This document shows positions 38,623-48,822 of a stretch of DNA of 64,000 bases, one piece after another. The notes below the pieces were generated by a model, which was not told where the DNA came from, searched no databases, and saw nothing but the letters and a program-made list of their open reading frames with translations. Source of the stretch: Micromonospora sp. MW-13 (GTDB lineage: Bacteria > Actinomycetota > Actinomycetes > Mycobacteriales > Micromonosporaceae); NCBI RefSeq assembly GCF_003434305.1, contig NZ_QKKX01000011.1, positions 310,001-374,000 on the forward strand, in the 5' to 3' direction. Numbering within the stretch: position 1 is the first letter of the stretch; each line of letters begins with the position of its first letter. A program made the translations under genes and the position numbers.

Positions 38623-39972
38623 GTGGCCGACCTGACCGCCCTACCCGCCCACTTCCGCTGGGGCGTGGCGACCTCCGCGTACCAGATCGAGGGCGCCGTC
38701 GACGCCGACGGCCGCGCACCCTCCATCTGGGACACCTTCTGCCGGGTGCCCGGCGCGATCGCCAACGGCGACACCGGCGACGTCGCCTGCGACCACTACC
38801 GGCGCTGGCCCGAGGACCTCGCCCTCATGCGCGGGCTCGGCGTCGACACGTACCGGTTCTCGGTGGCCTGGCCCCGGGTGCTGCCCGAGGGCACCGGCCG
38901 GGTCAACCCCGCCGGGCTGGCCTTCTACGACCGGCTGGTCGACGCCCTGCTGGAGGCCGGCATCCGGCCGTTCGTCACGCTCTACCACTGGGACCTGCCG
39001 CAGGCCCTACAGGACCGGGGCGGCTGGCCGGCCCGGGACACCGCGTACGCCCTGGCCGACTACGCGGCCGTGGTCGCCGGCGCGCTCGGCGACCGGGTCC
39101 GCGACTGGACGACGGTCAACGAGCCGCTCTGCTCGGCCTGGATCGGCCACCTGGAGGGCCGGATGGCGCCCGGGGACACCGACCTGGCGCTGGCCGTCCC
39201 CGCCGCCCACCACCTGCTGCTCGGCCACGGACTGGCCACCGCCGCGATCCGCGCCCACGCCACCGCGCCCGCCGCCGTCGGCGTGGTGTGCAACCTCAGC
39301 CCGATCGAGCCGGCCACCGACCGCCCCGAGGACGTCGCCGCCGCCGCCCGCGCCGACGGGCACGTCAACCGGTGGTGGCTGGACCCGATCTTCGGCCGCG
39401 GATACCCCGCCGACATGCTGGAGGTCTACCGCACCGCACCGCCGGTCCGCCCCGGCGACCTGGAGACGATCGCCACCCCGCTGGACCTCTTCGGGCTCAA
39501 CTACTACTTCCGGCAGCGGGTCGTCGCCGACCCGGACGGTCCCCCGCCGTACGCCCGCCAGGTGCCGGTGCCCGGGGCCGTCGAGACGGCGATGGGCTGG
39601 GAGACCCACGCGGCGGGCCTGGAACAGTTGCTGGTGCGCGTCGCCGAGGAGTACGGGGCCGGCCCGGTGCACGTCACGGAGAACGGCTCCGCCTGGTCGG
39701 ACCGGGTGGCCCCGGACGGCACGGTCGACGACCCGGAGCGCACCCGGTACCTGGAGGAGCACCTCGCGGCGTGTGCCGCGGCGGCCCGGCGGGGCGTGGA
39801 CGTGGCCGGCTACTTCGCCTGGTCGCTGCTGGACAACTTCGAGTGGGCGTACGGCTACGACAAGCGGTTCGGCCTGGTCCACGTCGACTACGCCACCCAG
39901 CGGCGGACCGTCAAGACCAGCGGGCGCCGGTACGCCGAGCTGATCCGCGCCCACCGCAGCGTGCTGGCCTGA
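38623..39972 (+). CDS. GH1 beta-glucosidase (second copy)
   Basis: The 449-residue enzyme has acid/base Glu167 (TTVNEPLC) and nucleophile Glu353 (HVTENGSAW). It shares long identical blocks with the GH1 at 21990, but is controlled by ROK and not by the LacI locus. No signal peptide. AAGGAG lies seven bases before GTG 38623; an in-frame ATG 22 codons upstream is less likely. The two paralogues flank the accessory region. Confidence 0.94.
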   Translation: MADLTALPAHFRWGVATSAYQIEGAVDADGRAPSIWDTFCRVPGAIANGDTGDVACDHYRRWPEDLALMRGLGVDTYRFSVAWPRVLPEGTGRVNPAGLAFYDRLVDALLEAGIRPFVTLYHWDLPQALQDRGGWPARDTAYALADYAAVVAGALGDRVRDWTTVNEPLCSAWIGHLEGRMAPGDTDLALAVPAAHHLLLGHGLATAAIRAHATAPAAVGVVCNLSPIEPATDRPEDVAAAARADGHVNRWWLDPIFGRGYPADMLEVYRTAPPVRPGDLETIATPLDLFGLNYYFRQRVVADPDGPPPYARQVPVPGAVETAMGWETHAAGLEQLLVRVAEEYGAGPVHVTENGSAWSDRVAPDGTVDDPERTRYLEEHLAACAAAARRGVDVAGYFAWSLLDNFEWAYGYDKRFGLVHVDYATQRRTVKTSGRRYAELIRAHRSVLA

Positions 39973-40015
39973 CCGGGCCCGGGGTCATCCGTCCGGCTCC
40001 GGGCGGGACGGAAGC

Positions 40016-40044
40016 GGCCCGCGGAGCAGATCGCTCCGCGGGCC
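40016..40044. terminator. bidirectional hairpin between GH1 and malate dehydrogenase
   Basis: A perfect 12-base stem (GGCCCGCGGAGC with its complement) and a 5-base loop lies between two convergent genes. It can end both transcripts. Confidence 0.7.
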
Positions 40045-40069
40045 ACCGTCACGGTCGGTGCCGCCCGGG

Positions 40070-41095
<1,026 letters not shown>

Positions 41096-41242
41096 TCAGG
41101 GGGCGCAGTCACCATATCGCGAGTCCCGAACGCAGGCTCAGCAGCGCATGGTGGCCCCGGTCACCTCCCCCGCCGACCGGTTCCGAACAGGACGCGCCGG
41201 GCGGGCGTCCGCGCCGGGGCCCGGCGCGGGCGCCCTCGACGG

Positions 41243-42142
41243 TCAGCGGTCGGCCGCCCCCGTCGGGCCGCTCTCGCGCGGCAGCAGCGCCACGGCGGTG
41301 AGCAGCACGGCCGAGCCGACGACCAGGTTCACCGTGAGCCGCTCACCGAGCAGCGCGACCGCCAGGACGGCGGCGGTCAGCGGCTCCAGCAGCACGACCA
41401 CCGCGGCGGTCCCGGCCGGGACGGTGGCCAGGCCGGCGAAGTACCACCGGTACGCCAGCAGGGTGGGCACCACGCCGAGGAACACCAGCCAGCCGAGCAC
41501 CGGCAGCGCCGCGCCGGTACGCGGCCAGACGCCCTCGGCCAGGGCCAGCGGCAGCAGGACCAGCAGACCGGCGGCGAACGAGACGGCGTCGGCCTGCCCA
41601 CCGCCGACGGCCCGGGTGTACAGGGTGACCCCGCTGTAGCCGAGCGCGGACAGCAGCGCCGCGCCGATGCCCCACGCCTGCCCCGGCCCGGCCGACACCG
41701 GTCCACCGACAAGCAGGGCCAGCCCCGCGAGGGCGACGACGAGCACGAGCACGCCGCGCCGGCCGGTCCGCTCGCCGAACAGCACCCGGGCACCGACGGT
41801 GACGAACACCGGCCCGGCCCCGAGCGTGACCAGAGTGCCGAGCGCCAGCCCGGCGTGGTCCACGGCGGCGAAGTAGGCGCCCTGGTAGCCGGCCAGGCCG
41901 ATCCCGAGCAGCACCGCCGTGCGGCGGGGTGTGGTGGACCGGGGTGTGCCCGGGCGGCAGGCGCAGGCCAGCGCGAGCACGAGCGCGGCGACGGTGACCC
42001 GCCAGAAGGACACGGCCAGCGGGCCCAGCCCGGTGGTCCGGAACAGCACCGCCGCCGCGGCGCCGCCCGCGCCCCAGGCGACGGCGGCGGACGAGATGAG
42101 GACGAGGTCGCGCCGGTACGGCACGACGGAACGTGTGGTCAA
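41243..42142 (-). CDS. EamA/DMT-family transporter
   Basis: The 299-residue protein has ten predicted TMs and two EamA repeats (GTLVTLGAGPVFVTVGARVLFGE and GTAAVVVLLEPLTAAVLAVALLGE). It should export a small metabolite, as RhaT/YdcZ-like proteins do. The start appears to be TTG at 42142, with GGAG five bases upstream on the minus strand; no better start is available. It is followed by a gap to mdh with no gene. Confidence 0.88.
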   Translation of the reverse strand: MTTRSVVPYRRDLVLISSAAVAWGAGGAAAAVLFRTTGLGPLAVSFWRVTVAALVLALACACRPGTPRSTTPRRTAVLLGIGLAGYQGAYFAAVDHAGLALGTLVTLGAGPVFVTVGARVLFGERTGRRGVLVLVVALAGLALLVGGPVSAGPGQAWGIGAALLSALGYSGVTLYTRAVGGGQADAVSFAAGLLVLLPLALAEGVWPRTGAALPVLGWLVFLGVVPTLLAYRWYFAGLATVPAGTAAVVVLLEPLTAAVLAVALLGERLTVNLVVGSAVLLTAVALLPRESGPTGAADR

Positions 42143-42322
42143 GACAACTCCGTAATGGAAGCCGGGAAGAGAAGGTCCGCGGGTACGCGGGCGGCGTCCA
42201 TCGACCGGGCGGGCGGGCCGTCCGGTGTGGAGTGCGTCAGGTGGTGCCGCCCGCTAGCGGACGGGCGGCGGCAGGATCGTCATCGGCCTCATGGCATCGC
42301 ACCCTAACCGGACCGACCGACG

Positions 42323-42360
42323 CGACGACGGGCCGCCCCGGGTGGGGCGACCCGTCGTCG
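42323..42360 (-). terminator. hairpin terminator after tatC
   Basis: A perfect 10-base stem CGACGACGGG/CCCGTCGTCG encloses a second small hairpin (CCGCCCC...GGGGCG). It lies 25 bases past the tatC stop on the minus strand and separates it from the transporter gene. Confidence 0.7.
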
Positions 42361-42384
42361 TGGGTCCGGGCGGGCGTACGCCCG

Positions 42385-43338
42385 TCAGGTCATGTCGTCG
42401 TAGCGGCGTTCGATCGGCGTCGGGGCGGCGACCGGTTCCGGCGCGCCGATCGGGTCGGCGGCCTCGACCCGCTGGCCGGGGGCCACCGGTTCGTCGTCGA
42501 GCTCCAGCGGCGACACCTCGTCGTCGTCGATCCCGGCGTAGACCTCCTTGCCCCGCCCGCGCCGCCGGTCGTTGAGGAACGCGACCCCGACCGCGCCGAA
42601 GTACAGCGCGGACAGGCAGATGGCCAGAGCCGTCATGCCGAACGGGTCCGGCGTGGGGGTGACCACGGCGGAGAAGGCGAAGAACACGAAGACCGCGACC
42701 CGCCACCAGCTGAGCAGCCGCTTCGCGCTGGCCAGCCCGACGAAGTTGAGCATCAGCACGATGAGCGGGAACTCGAACGCCACCCCGAAGAGCAGGATCA
42801 GGTTGGTGACGAACGAGATGTACCGGGTGACCTCAAGGGTCGTCGCGATGTCGTCGCCGGAGATGTTGAGCAGGAACTCCAGCCCCTTCGTGGTGACGAA
42901 GAAGGCCAGCACCGCGCCGGCGGCGAACAGCGGCGCCGCCAGCGCCGTGAAGACATACGCGTAGCGCCGCTCGTGCCGGTGCAGGCCCGGGGCGATGAAC
43001 GCCCACAGCTGGTAGAGCCAGACCGGGGCGGCGATGATCAACCCGACCCAGAGACCGATCTTCAGGTTGAGCAGGAAGACGTCGGCGACGCCGAGCTGCA
43101 CGAAGAGGCACTTGCCCGTGTCCGGGTCGATCGACGCCGGCAGGTCGCAGTACGGCTTCGACAGCAGTTTCCGCACCGGCTCCGCCAGCCAGATGCCGAA
43201 GCCGAAGCCGACCAGGATCGCCAGGGACGCCCGGAACAGCCGGTTGCGCAGCTCGCGGATGTGCTCCATGAGCGTCATCGAGCCGTCGGAGGCCCGTTCG
43301 AAGTTGGTCGGACCGCGCTTGAGCAGAGCGAAGGCCAC
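42385..43338 (-). CDS. tatC: Sec-independent protein translocase TatC
   Basis: The 317-residue protein has six TMs, the N-terminal MTLMEHIRELRNRLFRA motif that recognises the twin-arginine signal, and the family's conserved Pro/Phe pattern (FIAPGLHRHERRYAYVF). The C-terminal tail (about 60 residues) is acidic and variable. It forms the receptor with TatA. GTG 43338 is 16 bases beyond the tatA stop. Confidence 0.96.
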   Translation of the reverse strand: MAFALLKRGPTNFERASDGSMTLMEHIRELRNRLFRASLAILVGFGFGIWLAEPVRKLLSKPYCDLPASIDPDTGKCLFVQLGVADVFLLNLKIGLWVGLIIAAPVWLYQLWAFIAPGLHRHERRYAYVFTALAAPLFAAGAVLAFFVTTKGLEFLLNISGDDIATTLEVTRYISFVTNLILLFGVAFEFPLIVLMLNFVGLASAKRLLSWWRVAVFVFFAFSAVVTPTPDPFGMTALAICLSALYFGAVGVAFLNDRRRGRGKEVYAGIDDDEVSPLELDDEPVAPGQRVEAADPIGAPEPVAAPTPIERRYDDMT

Positions 43339-43354
43339 GGTGGGGGCCCTTCGG

Positions 43355-43687
43355 TCAGTTGTCGCGGACGCGCTGCACCGGGTCGATGACCGGCTGCTGC
43401 GGAGCCTGCGGCGGGGCGTACGGCTGCTGCTGGACGTAGGGCTGCTGCGCGTACGGCTGCTGGGACTGCTGCCCGGCGGCCTGCGGCGGCAGCGGCTGGT
43501 AGCCGGCCTGGGCGTCGGCCTTCTCCGCCAGATCGCGGTCGTCGTCGTGCAGGCTCTTCGTCTCGGCCTTGATGATCCGCAGCGAGCGGCCCAGCGAGCG
43601 GGCCGCGTCCGGGAGCCGCTTCGCGCCGAACAGCAGGATCAGCACGACCACGAGAACGGCGATGTGCCACGGCTTGAGGGCACCCAT
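43355..43687 (-). CDS. tatA: Sec-independent protein translocase TatA
   Basis: The 110-residue protein has the N-terminal TM followed by FGAKRLPDAARSLGRSLRI, the TatA/E hinge and amphipathic helix. The C-terminal half is rich in Gln, Pro and Tyr (QQPYAQQPYVQQQPYAP), which is usual in actinobacteria. GGAG precedes the ATG. It is co-transcribed with tatC. No gene was recognised in the 219 bases before it. Confidence 0.95.
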   Translation of the reverse strand: MGALKPWHIAVLVVVLILLFGAKRLPDAARSLGRSLRIIKAETKSLHDDDRDLAEKADAQAGYQPLPPQAAGQQSQQPYAQQPYVQQQPYAPPQAPQQPVIDPVQRVRDN

Positions 43688-43906
43688 GGGAAGCTCCAGT
43701 CGCTCTGTGTCGTCTTGAGGGGTGTACCGGAGCCCATCGTACGTGCGTGAGGGACCTTTGCCACCCGCCGGGCCGCTGGTGGTTACGGCCGGTCGGTGAA
43801 GTCTTGACCAACCCCGCGCGTCCCGTCAACCATCGGCGGCGGGCCGTTCCTGCGCGCTTTCGGGCCCGAGCGCGCAGCAACCGCGCACGGGACCGACCAT
43901 CATCGA

Positions 43907-44155
43907 TCAGTGGCCGCGCTTGGCCTTGATCACCTCAAGCCGCTGCTGGGTGACGGTCACGTGCCCCTGGAGGGCCTCCGCGCGCTCCTGGAGCGCCTCC
44001 GCGCTGACCCGCAGCGCCTCCGCCTCGGCCTGCCGATCCTGCAACGCCACCGCGGCCCGCCGCAGCCGGGGCAGCCGTGCCACCACCGGCCGCACGGCCA
44101 ACGCCAGCACCACGAGCGCGAACAGCACCACCGCCACCACGATCCACTTCACCAC
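43907..44155 (-). CDS. small membrane protein with coiled coil
   Basis: The 82-residue protein has one N-terminal TM (IVVAVVLFALVVLALAV) and a charged helical tail (ALQDRQAEAEALRVSAEAL and onward) that is likely a coiled coil. It has no recognised domain. GTG 44155 has no ribosome site, but TAGGCT lies seven bases upstream, with the TAG being the stop of pafC. It lies between pafC and tatA. Confidence 0.65.
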   Translation of the reverse strand: MVKWIVVAVVLFALVVLALAVRPVVARLPRLRRAAVALQDRQAEAEALRVSAEALQERAEALQGHVTVTQQRLEVIKAKRGH

Positions 44156-44165
44156 GGCCGCCAGC

Positions 44166-45215
44166 CTACCGGGGCCGCACGGACCCCGCCGGGGTGGCCG
44201 ACGGCGCGGCGTCGGGGGTGGCGTACGCCTCCAGGGCGGCGACCGCCTGGGCGCGGACCTGCTCGGCCAGCTCCCCCGGGGCCACCACCGCGACGTCCGG
44301 GCCCAACCCCAGCACGAACCGCCGGGCCCAGCCGAGGTCGGTCACCCGCAGCGACACCAGCCACTGGTCGCCGTCGCCGGCCTCGACCCGCTCGCACGGG
44401 TAGTACTCGGTGATCCACCGCTCGCCCCGGCCGATCCGCAGGGTGATCAGCGGCAGGTCCGGCGAGGGCCGGAACGCCCCCTCGGAGAGGTCGTACGGGC
44501 GGGCCTGCGGCGGCGCCGCCGCGGGCTCGTCCAGCTCGGTCACCGCGTCGATCCGGTCGACCCGGAACAGCCGCACCGCCTCCGCGCGGCGGCACCACGC
44601 CTCCGCGTACGCCCGGCCGCCCACCATCAGCATGCGCAGCGGGTCGATCACCCGCTCGGTGGTCTCGTCCCGGGCCGCCGCGTAGTAGGTGATCCGCAGC
44701 GCCCGGCCCCGTTCCACCGCGGCGCGCAGTTCCTCGACCCGCCGGCTGTCGACGGGGATGCGCACCTCGACCGGGGCGGCGACCAGGTCACCGGCGGCGT
44801 CCTCGATCTTGGCGAGGGCCCGCTCCACGGCCTCCCGGTTGGTCACCCCCGGGGTCTCCGCCAGCATCCGCAGCGCCACCACCAGCGCGAGGGCCTCGTC
44901 CGGGGTCAGCCGCAGCGGCCGGTCGATCCCGGCGTCGTAGGTGATGGTCACCCGGTCGCCGTCGAAGGCCATGTCGATCAGGTCGCCCGGGCCGTACCCG
45001 GGCAGCCCGCACACCCACAGCAGCTCCAGGTCCTCCCGCAACTGCCGCTCCGTGACCCCCAGGTCCCCGGCCGCCTCGGCGATCTCGATCCCCGGGCGGG
45101 CCAGCAGGTACGGCACCAGGTTCAGCAGCCGGGCCAGCCGGTCCGCCGAGGCCCGGTTGCCGGCCGGGCGCGCAGCGGACGAGCGGGCGGCGGGACGGGT
45201 CGCCGGGCGGGTCAT
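44166..45215 (-). CDS. pafC: WYL-domain transcriptional regulator PafC
   Basis: The 349-residue protein has an N-terminal HTH-like region (ASADRLARLLNLVPYLLARPG and LGVTERQLREDLELL), a WYL domain (RITYYAAARDETTERVIDPL) and a C-terminal WCX-like extension. ATG 45215 overlaps the pafB stop (ATGA). In mycobacteria PafB and PafC together activate DNA-damage genes independently of LexA. Confidence 0.92.
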   Translation of the reverse strand: MTRPATRPAARSSAARPAGNRASADRLARLLNLVPYLLARPGIEIAEAAGDLGVTERQLREDLELLWVCGLPGYGPGDLIDMAFDGDRVTITYDAGIDRPLRLTPDEALALVVALRMLAETPGVTNREAVERALAKIEDAAGDLVAAPVEVRIPVDSRRVEELRAAVERGRALRITYYAAARDETTERVIDPLRMLMVGGRAYAEAWCRRAEAVRLFRVDRIDAVTELDEPAAAPPQARPYDLSEGAFRPSPDLPLITLRIGRGERWITEYYPCERVEAGDGDQWLVSLRVTDLGWARRFVLGLGPDVAVVAPGELAEQVRAQAVAALEAYATPDAAPSATPAGSVRPR

Positions 45216-46210
45216 CGGGCACCTCCGGTGGCGGTCAGCTCCTCGTGTCGGGTGGCGATCTCCTTGAGCCGCTGGATGACCGCCTCGCGCACCTCCGGCG
45301 GGTCCACCACCCGCACGTCCGGGCCGTATCCCACCAGCTGGCCGGCCAGGGACTCCGGGTCGGCGTACGGCAGGACCAGCCGATCGCCGGTCGGCCCGGA
45401 CGCGGCCTCCACCGCCCAGCGGCGCAGCCCGGCCGCGCGCCCCGGGGCGACCAGCACGGTCGCCCGTCCGGTGCGCTCCACCGGCCCCGACCAGCGGGCC
45501 ACGTGGCTGATCAGGTCCACCCCCGTCGGCGGCTGGTAGCCGCCCGGCGCGCCGGTCACCCGGACGGCGCCGACGACCCGGGAGAGCCGGAAGCAGCGGG
45601 TCGCCGCCCGGTCCAGGTCGTGACCCACCACGTACCACCGGCCGCGCCAGCAGACCACCCCCCACGGCTGCACCCGGCGGCGGGTAGGGGCGTCCCGGTC
45701 GGGCACCCGGTAGTCGAAGCTCACCTCGCGGCGGTCCCGGGCGGCGGCGGTCAGCGGCGCGAACCCCGGGTCGACCGTGACCATCGGCTCCAGGCCCAGG
45801 GTGGCCTGCGGGTCCACGTCCACCCCGGCGGCGCGCAGCTTCGCCAGCCCGGACGACGCCGCGGCGGCCAGCCCGGCGTGCTGCCACAGCCGCGCGGCGA
45901 TGCCCACCGCGGCGGCCTCGTCGGGCTCCAGGGGAATGTCCGGCAGCGCGTACTCCCGGTGGGCGATCCGGTAGCCGGGCTCGGCGTCGAAGACGCTCGC
46001 CGTGCCGGTCTCCAGCGGCACCCCGAGTTCCCGCAGCTCGGCCTTGTCCCGCTCGAACTTGCGCTGGAACGCTTCGTGATCCTTCACGTCGTCCGGATCG
46101 TGCTCGTAGCCGGGCACGGTCGCGGCGATCTGCGCGGCGGTCAGGAACCGTCGCGTCGACAACAGGCAGATCACCAGGTTGACCAGGCGTTCGGTGCGGG
46201 TCCGCGACAC
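45212..46210 (-). CDS. pafB: WYL-domain transcriptional regulator PafB
   Basis: The 332-residue protein has an HTH (RLVNLVICLLSTRRFLTAAQI), a WYL domain (VSFDYRVPDRDAPTRRRVQPWGV) and a C-terminal WCX region. It is the partner of PafC. GTG 46210 is preceded by TAGCGT at six bases and no ribosome site, so it is probably leaderless. Confidence 0.92.
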   Translation of the reverse strand: MSRTRTERLVNLVICLLSTRRFLTAAQIAATVPGYEHDPDDVKDHEAFQRKFERDKAELRELGVPLETGTASVFDAEPGYRIAHREYALPDIPLEPDEAAAVGIAARLWQHAGLAAAASSGLAKLRAAGVDVDPQATLGLEPMVTVDPGFAPLTAAARDRREVSFDYRVPDRDAPTRRRVQPWGVVCWRGRWYVVGHDLDRAATRCFRLSRVVGAVRVTGAPGGYQPPTGVDLISHVARWSGPVERTGRATVLVAPGRAAGLRRWAVEAASGPTGDRLVLPYADPESLAGQLVGYGPDVRVVDPPEVREAVIQRLKEIATRHEELTATGGAR

Positions 46211-46400
46211 GTGTGAACGCTAGCAGCCCGCGCAGCGGGCCCGCGCACCCACGCGGGCGCGTCGCACCAACACCTCAGACGGTGACTCTCCGTCGCCAGG
46301 CGATGACGGCGACCCGGCCCGCCGGCCCCGGACGACCGCCGCGGCGCGGGTCACCGCCGCTCGCCGGGCGGCCCCCGGCGGACGGTCATATGGTGACCCC

Positions 46401-47378
46401 ATGTCGGAAGCTGACGTCAAGGCCGAGAGCGTCGGCACCGTGCTGGTGGCGGGCGCGGCGAACCTCGCCATCGCCGTGGCGAAGCTGGTGGCCGGCCTGA
46501 TCTCCGGCTCCGCGGCCATGCTCTCCGAGGCCGCCCACTCGGTGGCCGACACCACCACCGAGGCGCTGCTGTACCTGGCGCTGCGCCGGGGGGCGCGCCC
46601 CGCCGACGTCCGGCACCCCTTCGGGTACGGCAAGGAGAGCTACGTCTGGGCCTTCCTCGCCGCGCTGTTCACCTTCGTCGCCGGCGCCGGCTTCGCCATC
46701 ACCCACGGCGTCACCACCATCCTGGTGCACGAGCACACCGGCGACTTCCTCGTCTCGTACGTCGTGCTGGCGGTCTCGTTCGCCGTCGAGTCGGTCTCCC
46801 TGGCCCGGGCGGCGCGGCAGATCCGCGGCGAGTCGCGGCGCTGGCGCACCACCCCCCGGCGATTCCTGCGGCTCACCGCCGACACCACCGTCAAGGCCGT
46901 CTTCCTGGAGGACAGCGCGGCCCTCGTGGGCCTGCTGCTGGCCGCGGCCGGCGTGACCCTGTCGCACTGGACCGGCGACGAGCTCTACGACGGCCTCGCC
47001 TCCATCGCCATCGGCGTGCTCCTGCTGGTCGTGGCCATCACCCTCGCCAAGGCCAACACCTCCCTGCTGGTCGGCCGGGCCATCCCCGAGCGGCTGCGCC
47101 TGGAGATCGAGCAGGAACTCAACGGGCTGCCCTCCGTCGAGCGCATCGACACCCTGCTCACCATGCAGCTCGGCCCGGACGACATGCTGGTCGCCGCCAA
47201 GGTCGACTTCCGGGACGAGGCCACCGGCGCCGACATCGAGGCCGCCGCCGAGGAGGCCGAGCGGCGCCTCATCGACCGCTACCCGGAGATCGGCTACGTC
47301 TTCCTCGACCCCACCCCCTCCCGCCCCGAGGCCCGCAACCGCCGCGCCCGGCACACCCAGGAGGACCCGCCCCGCTGA
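46401..47378 (+). CDS. cation efflux (CDF) family transporter
   Basis: The 325-residue protein has five or six TMs and the CDF signature SGSAAMLSEAAHSVADTTTE, in which His and Asp form the TM2 metal site. The C-terminal cytoplasmic domain (GLPSVERIDTLLTMQLGPDD) is the dimer domain. It probably exports zinc, iron or manganese in exchange for protons. TATGGT lies six bases before ATG 46401, without a ribosome site. Confidence 0.93.
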   Translation: MSEADVKAESVGTVLVAGAANLAIAVAKLVAGLISGSAAMLSEAAHSVADTTTEALLYLALRRGARPADVRHPFGYGKESYVWAFLAALFTFVAGAGFAITHGVTTILVHEHTGDFLVSYVVLAVSFAVESVSLARAARQIRGESRRWRTTPRRFLRLTADTTVKAVFLEDSAALVGLLLAAAGVTLSHWTGDELYDGLASIAIGVLLLVVAITLAKANTSLLVGRAIPERLRLEIEQELNGLPSVERIDTLLTMQLGPDDMLVAAKVDFRDEATGADIEAAAEEAERRLIDRYPEIGYVFLDPTPSRPEARNRRARHTQEDPPR

Positions 47379-47423
47379 CCCCGCCGTGGCGGCGCGCACC
47401 CGGGGGTCGCTAGCGTGCCGGGC

Positions 47424-48530
47424 ATGGTGCGATGGCGGGCGGGGACCGTGACGGCGCTGCGGCGGGAGTGGACCGGCGCGGTGGAACTGGACGTCGAGCT
47501 GACCGACGGCGCCACCATGCGGGCCCTGGCCTACCCGGAGCTGGTCGGTCGGCCCGTACCCGGCGACCGGGTGCTGCTCAACGCCGGCGCGCTGCTGATG
47601 GGCCTCGGCACCGGCGGGTACGCGCTGGTCGTGGCGCTGCCCGACCGGCTGCCGGCGGACCCGCCAGAGGCGGGCCACACCCGCGATGCCGGGCACCTGG
47701 TCAAGGCGCGCTACACCCCGCTGCAACCGATCCTGCTCGGCGTCGACGAGGAGGCCAGCCCGCACCGGGCGGCGCTGGAGGCCGCCGAGGACGTCGCCGG
47801 GCTGCCGGTGGTCACCGCCGACCTGCACTCGGCCCTCCCGGCGATCCTCGCCGGGGTCCACGCCGACGCCCCCGACGCCCGGGTGGCGTATGTGCTCACC
47901 GACGGTGGGGCGCTGCCGGCATGGTTCTCCCGCACCCTCGACGGGCTGCGCGACCAGCTCGTCGGCACGGTCAGCGTGGGGCAGGCGTTCGGCGGCGACC
48001 TGGAGGCCAGCACCGTGCACAGCGGTCTGCTCGCCGCCCGGCACGTGCTCGCCGCCGACGTGGTGGTCCTCGCCCAGGGCCCCGGCAACCTCGGCACCGG
48101 CACCCGGTGGGGGTACTCGGGGGTGGCCGTCGGCGAGGCGGTCAACGCGATCGCCGCCCTCGGCGGGCGACCGGTCGGCTCGCTGCGGATCTCCGACGCC
48201 GATCCCCGGCCCCGGCACCGCGGGGTGTCCCACCACAGCCTCACCGCGTACGGCCGGGTGGCGCTCACCCCGGCGGACCTGGTGGTGCCCGACGGCCTCG
48301 GCCCGGGCCTGGCCCGGGACGTGGACGCCGCGCTGGCCCCGCTCGCCCGGCGGCACCGGATCGTCCGGGTGCCCACCGACGGGCTCGACGCCGCGCTGCG
48401 CGCCAGCGCCGTGCCGCTGTCCACCATGGGGCGCGGCCTGGACGCCGACCACGCCTACTTCCTGGCCGCCGCCGCCGCCGGCCGGCACGCCGCCACGCTC
48501 GCGGCGGTAGGGCGGTGCGGTAGGCGGTAG
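47424..48530 (+). CDS. DUF3866 family protein
   Basis: The 368-residue protein starts MVRWRAGTVTALRREWTGAV and includes PGDRVLLNAGALLMGLGTGG and the block VVVLAQGPGNLGTGTRWGYSG. It matches my recollection of the actinobacterial DUF3866 family. Function is unknown. ATG 47424 is preceded by TAGCGT at seven bases. The stop falls inside a 20-base tandem repeat, so the last residues (VGRCGRR) are repeat-encoded. Confidence 0.8.
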   Translation: MVRWRAGTVTALRREWTGAVELDVELTDGATMRALAYPELVGRPVPGDRVLLNAGALLMGLGTGGYALVVALPDRLPADPPEAGHTRDAGHLVKARYTPLQPILLGVDEEASPHRAALEAAEDVAGLPVVTADLHSALPAILAGVHADAPDARVAYVLTDGGALPAWFSRTLDGLRDQLVGTVSVGQAFGGDLEASTVHSGLLAARHVLAADVVVLAQGPGNLGTGTRWGYSGVAVGEAVNAIAALGGRPVGSLRISDADPRPRHRGVSHHSLTAYGRVALTPADLVVPDGLGPGLARDVDAALAPLARRHRIVRVPTDGLDAALRASAVPLSTMGRGLDADHAYFLAAAAAGRHAATLAAVGRCGRR

Positions 48531-48555
48531 GGCGGTGCGGTAGGCGGTAGGGCGG
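48503..48555 (+). repeat. 20-base tandem repeat across the end of the DUF3866 gene
   Basis: A unit GCGGTAGGGCGGTGCGGTAG is present in about 2.6 copies. The first part encodes the C-terminal residues of the DUF3866 protein and contains its TAG stop at 48528-48530. The rest fills the gap to the convergent small gene. Confidence 0.85.
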
Positions 48556-48562
48556 CGGCCCG

Positions 48563-48754
48563 TCAGGCCAGGAAGATCAACGCCAGCCAGCCGCCGACGA
48601 TCACCACCAGCGCGACCGCCAGCACCCAGGTCGGCACCGTGTACTCGCCGCGCCGGTTGCGCTCGACCTCGGCCCGGATCTTCTCGCGCCGGCGCTCGAC
48701 CCAGTTCAGCTTCTCGGCGCCGCGGTCGCGCTCGGGAGGTTCAGACGTCGTCAT
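48563..48754 (-). CDS. small membrane protein near pafA
   Basis: The 63-residue protein has a charged N-terminus (NWVERRREKIRAEVERNRRGEY) and one C-terminal TM (WVLAVALVVIVGGWLALIFLA). No function is known. ATG 48754 is preceded by TAGGCT at nine bases. It is downstream of pafA's 3' end in the same direction. Confidence 0.8.
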   Translation of the reverse strand: MTTSEPPERDRGAEKLNWVERRREKIRAEVERNRRGEYTVPTWVLAVALVVIVGGWLALIFLA

Positions 48755-48822
48755 GGCAGGGCCAGCCTACCCGGCGGGTCCCCGCCCGCCGCGACCAGCG
48801 CCGCGGACGGGGACCCGGCCGG

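Noticed and set aside
42143-42322. Possible RNA gene or riboswitch upstream of the EamA gene
   Set aside because: No known riboswitch motif was recognised; the only strong structure nearby is the tatC terminator.
43688-43906. Possible tRNA gene between tatA and the small membrane protein
   Set aside because: No T-loop or anticodon stem pattern was found.
46386-48488. 700-codon minus-strand frame
   Set aside because: Antisense shadow of the cation efflux and DUF3866 genes, low in complexity and without motifs.
48503-48555. Possible attachment site or short-repeat array
   Set aside because: The period is 20 bases with no spacers; it looks like simple slippage.
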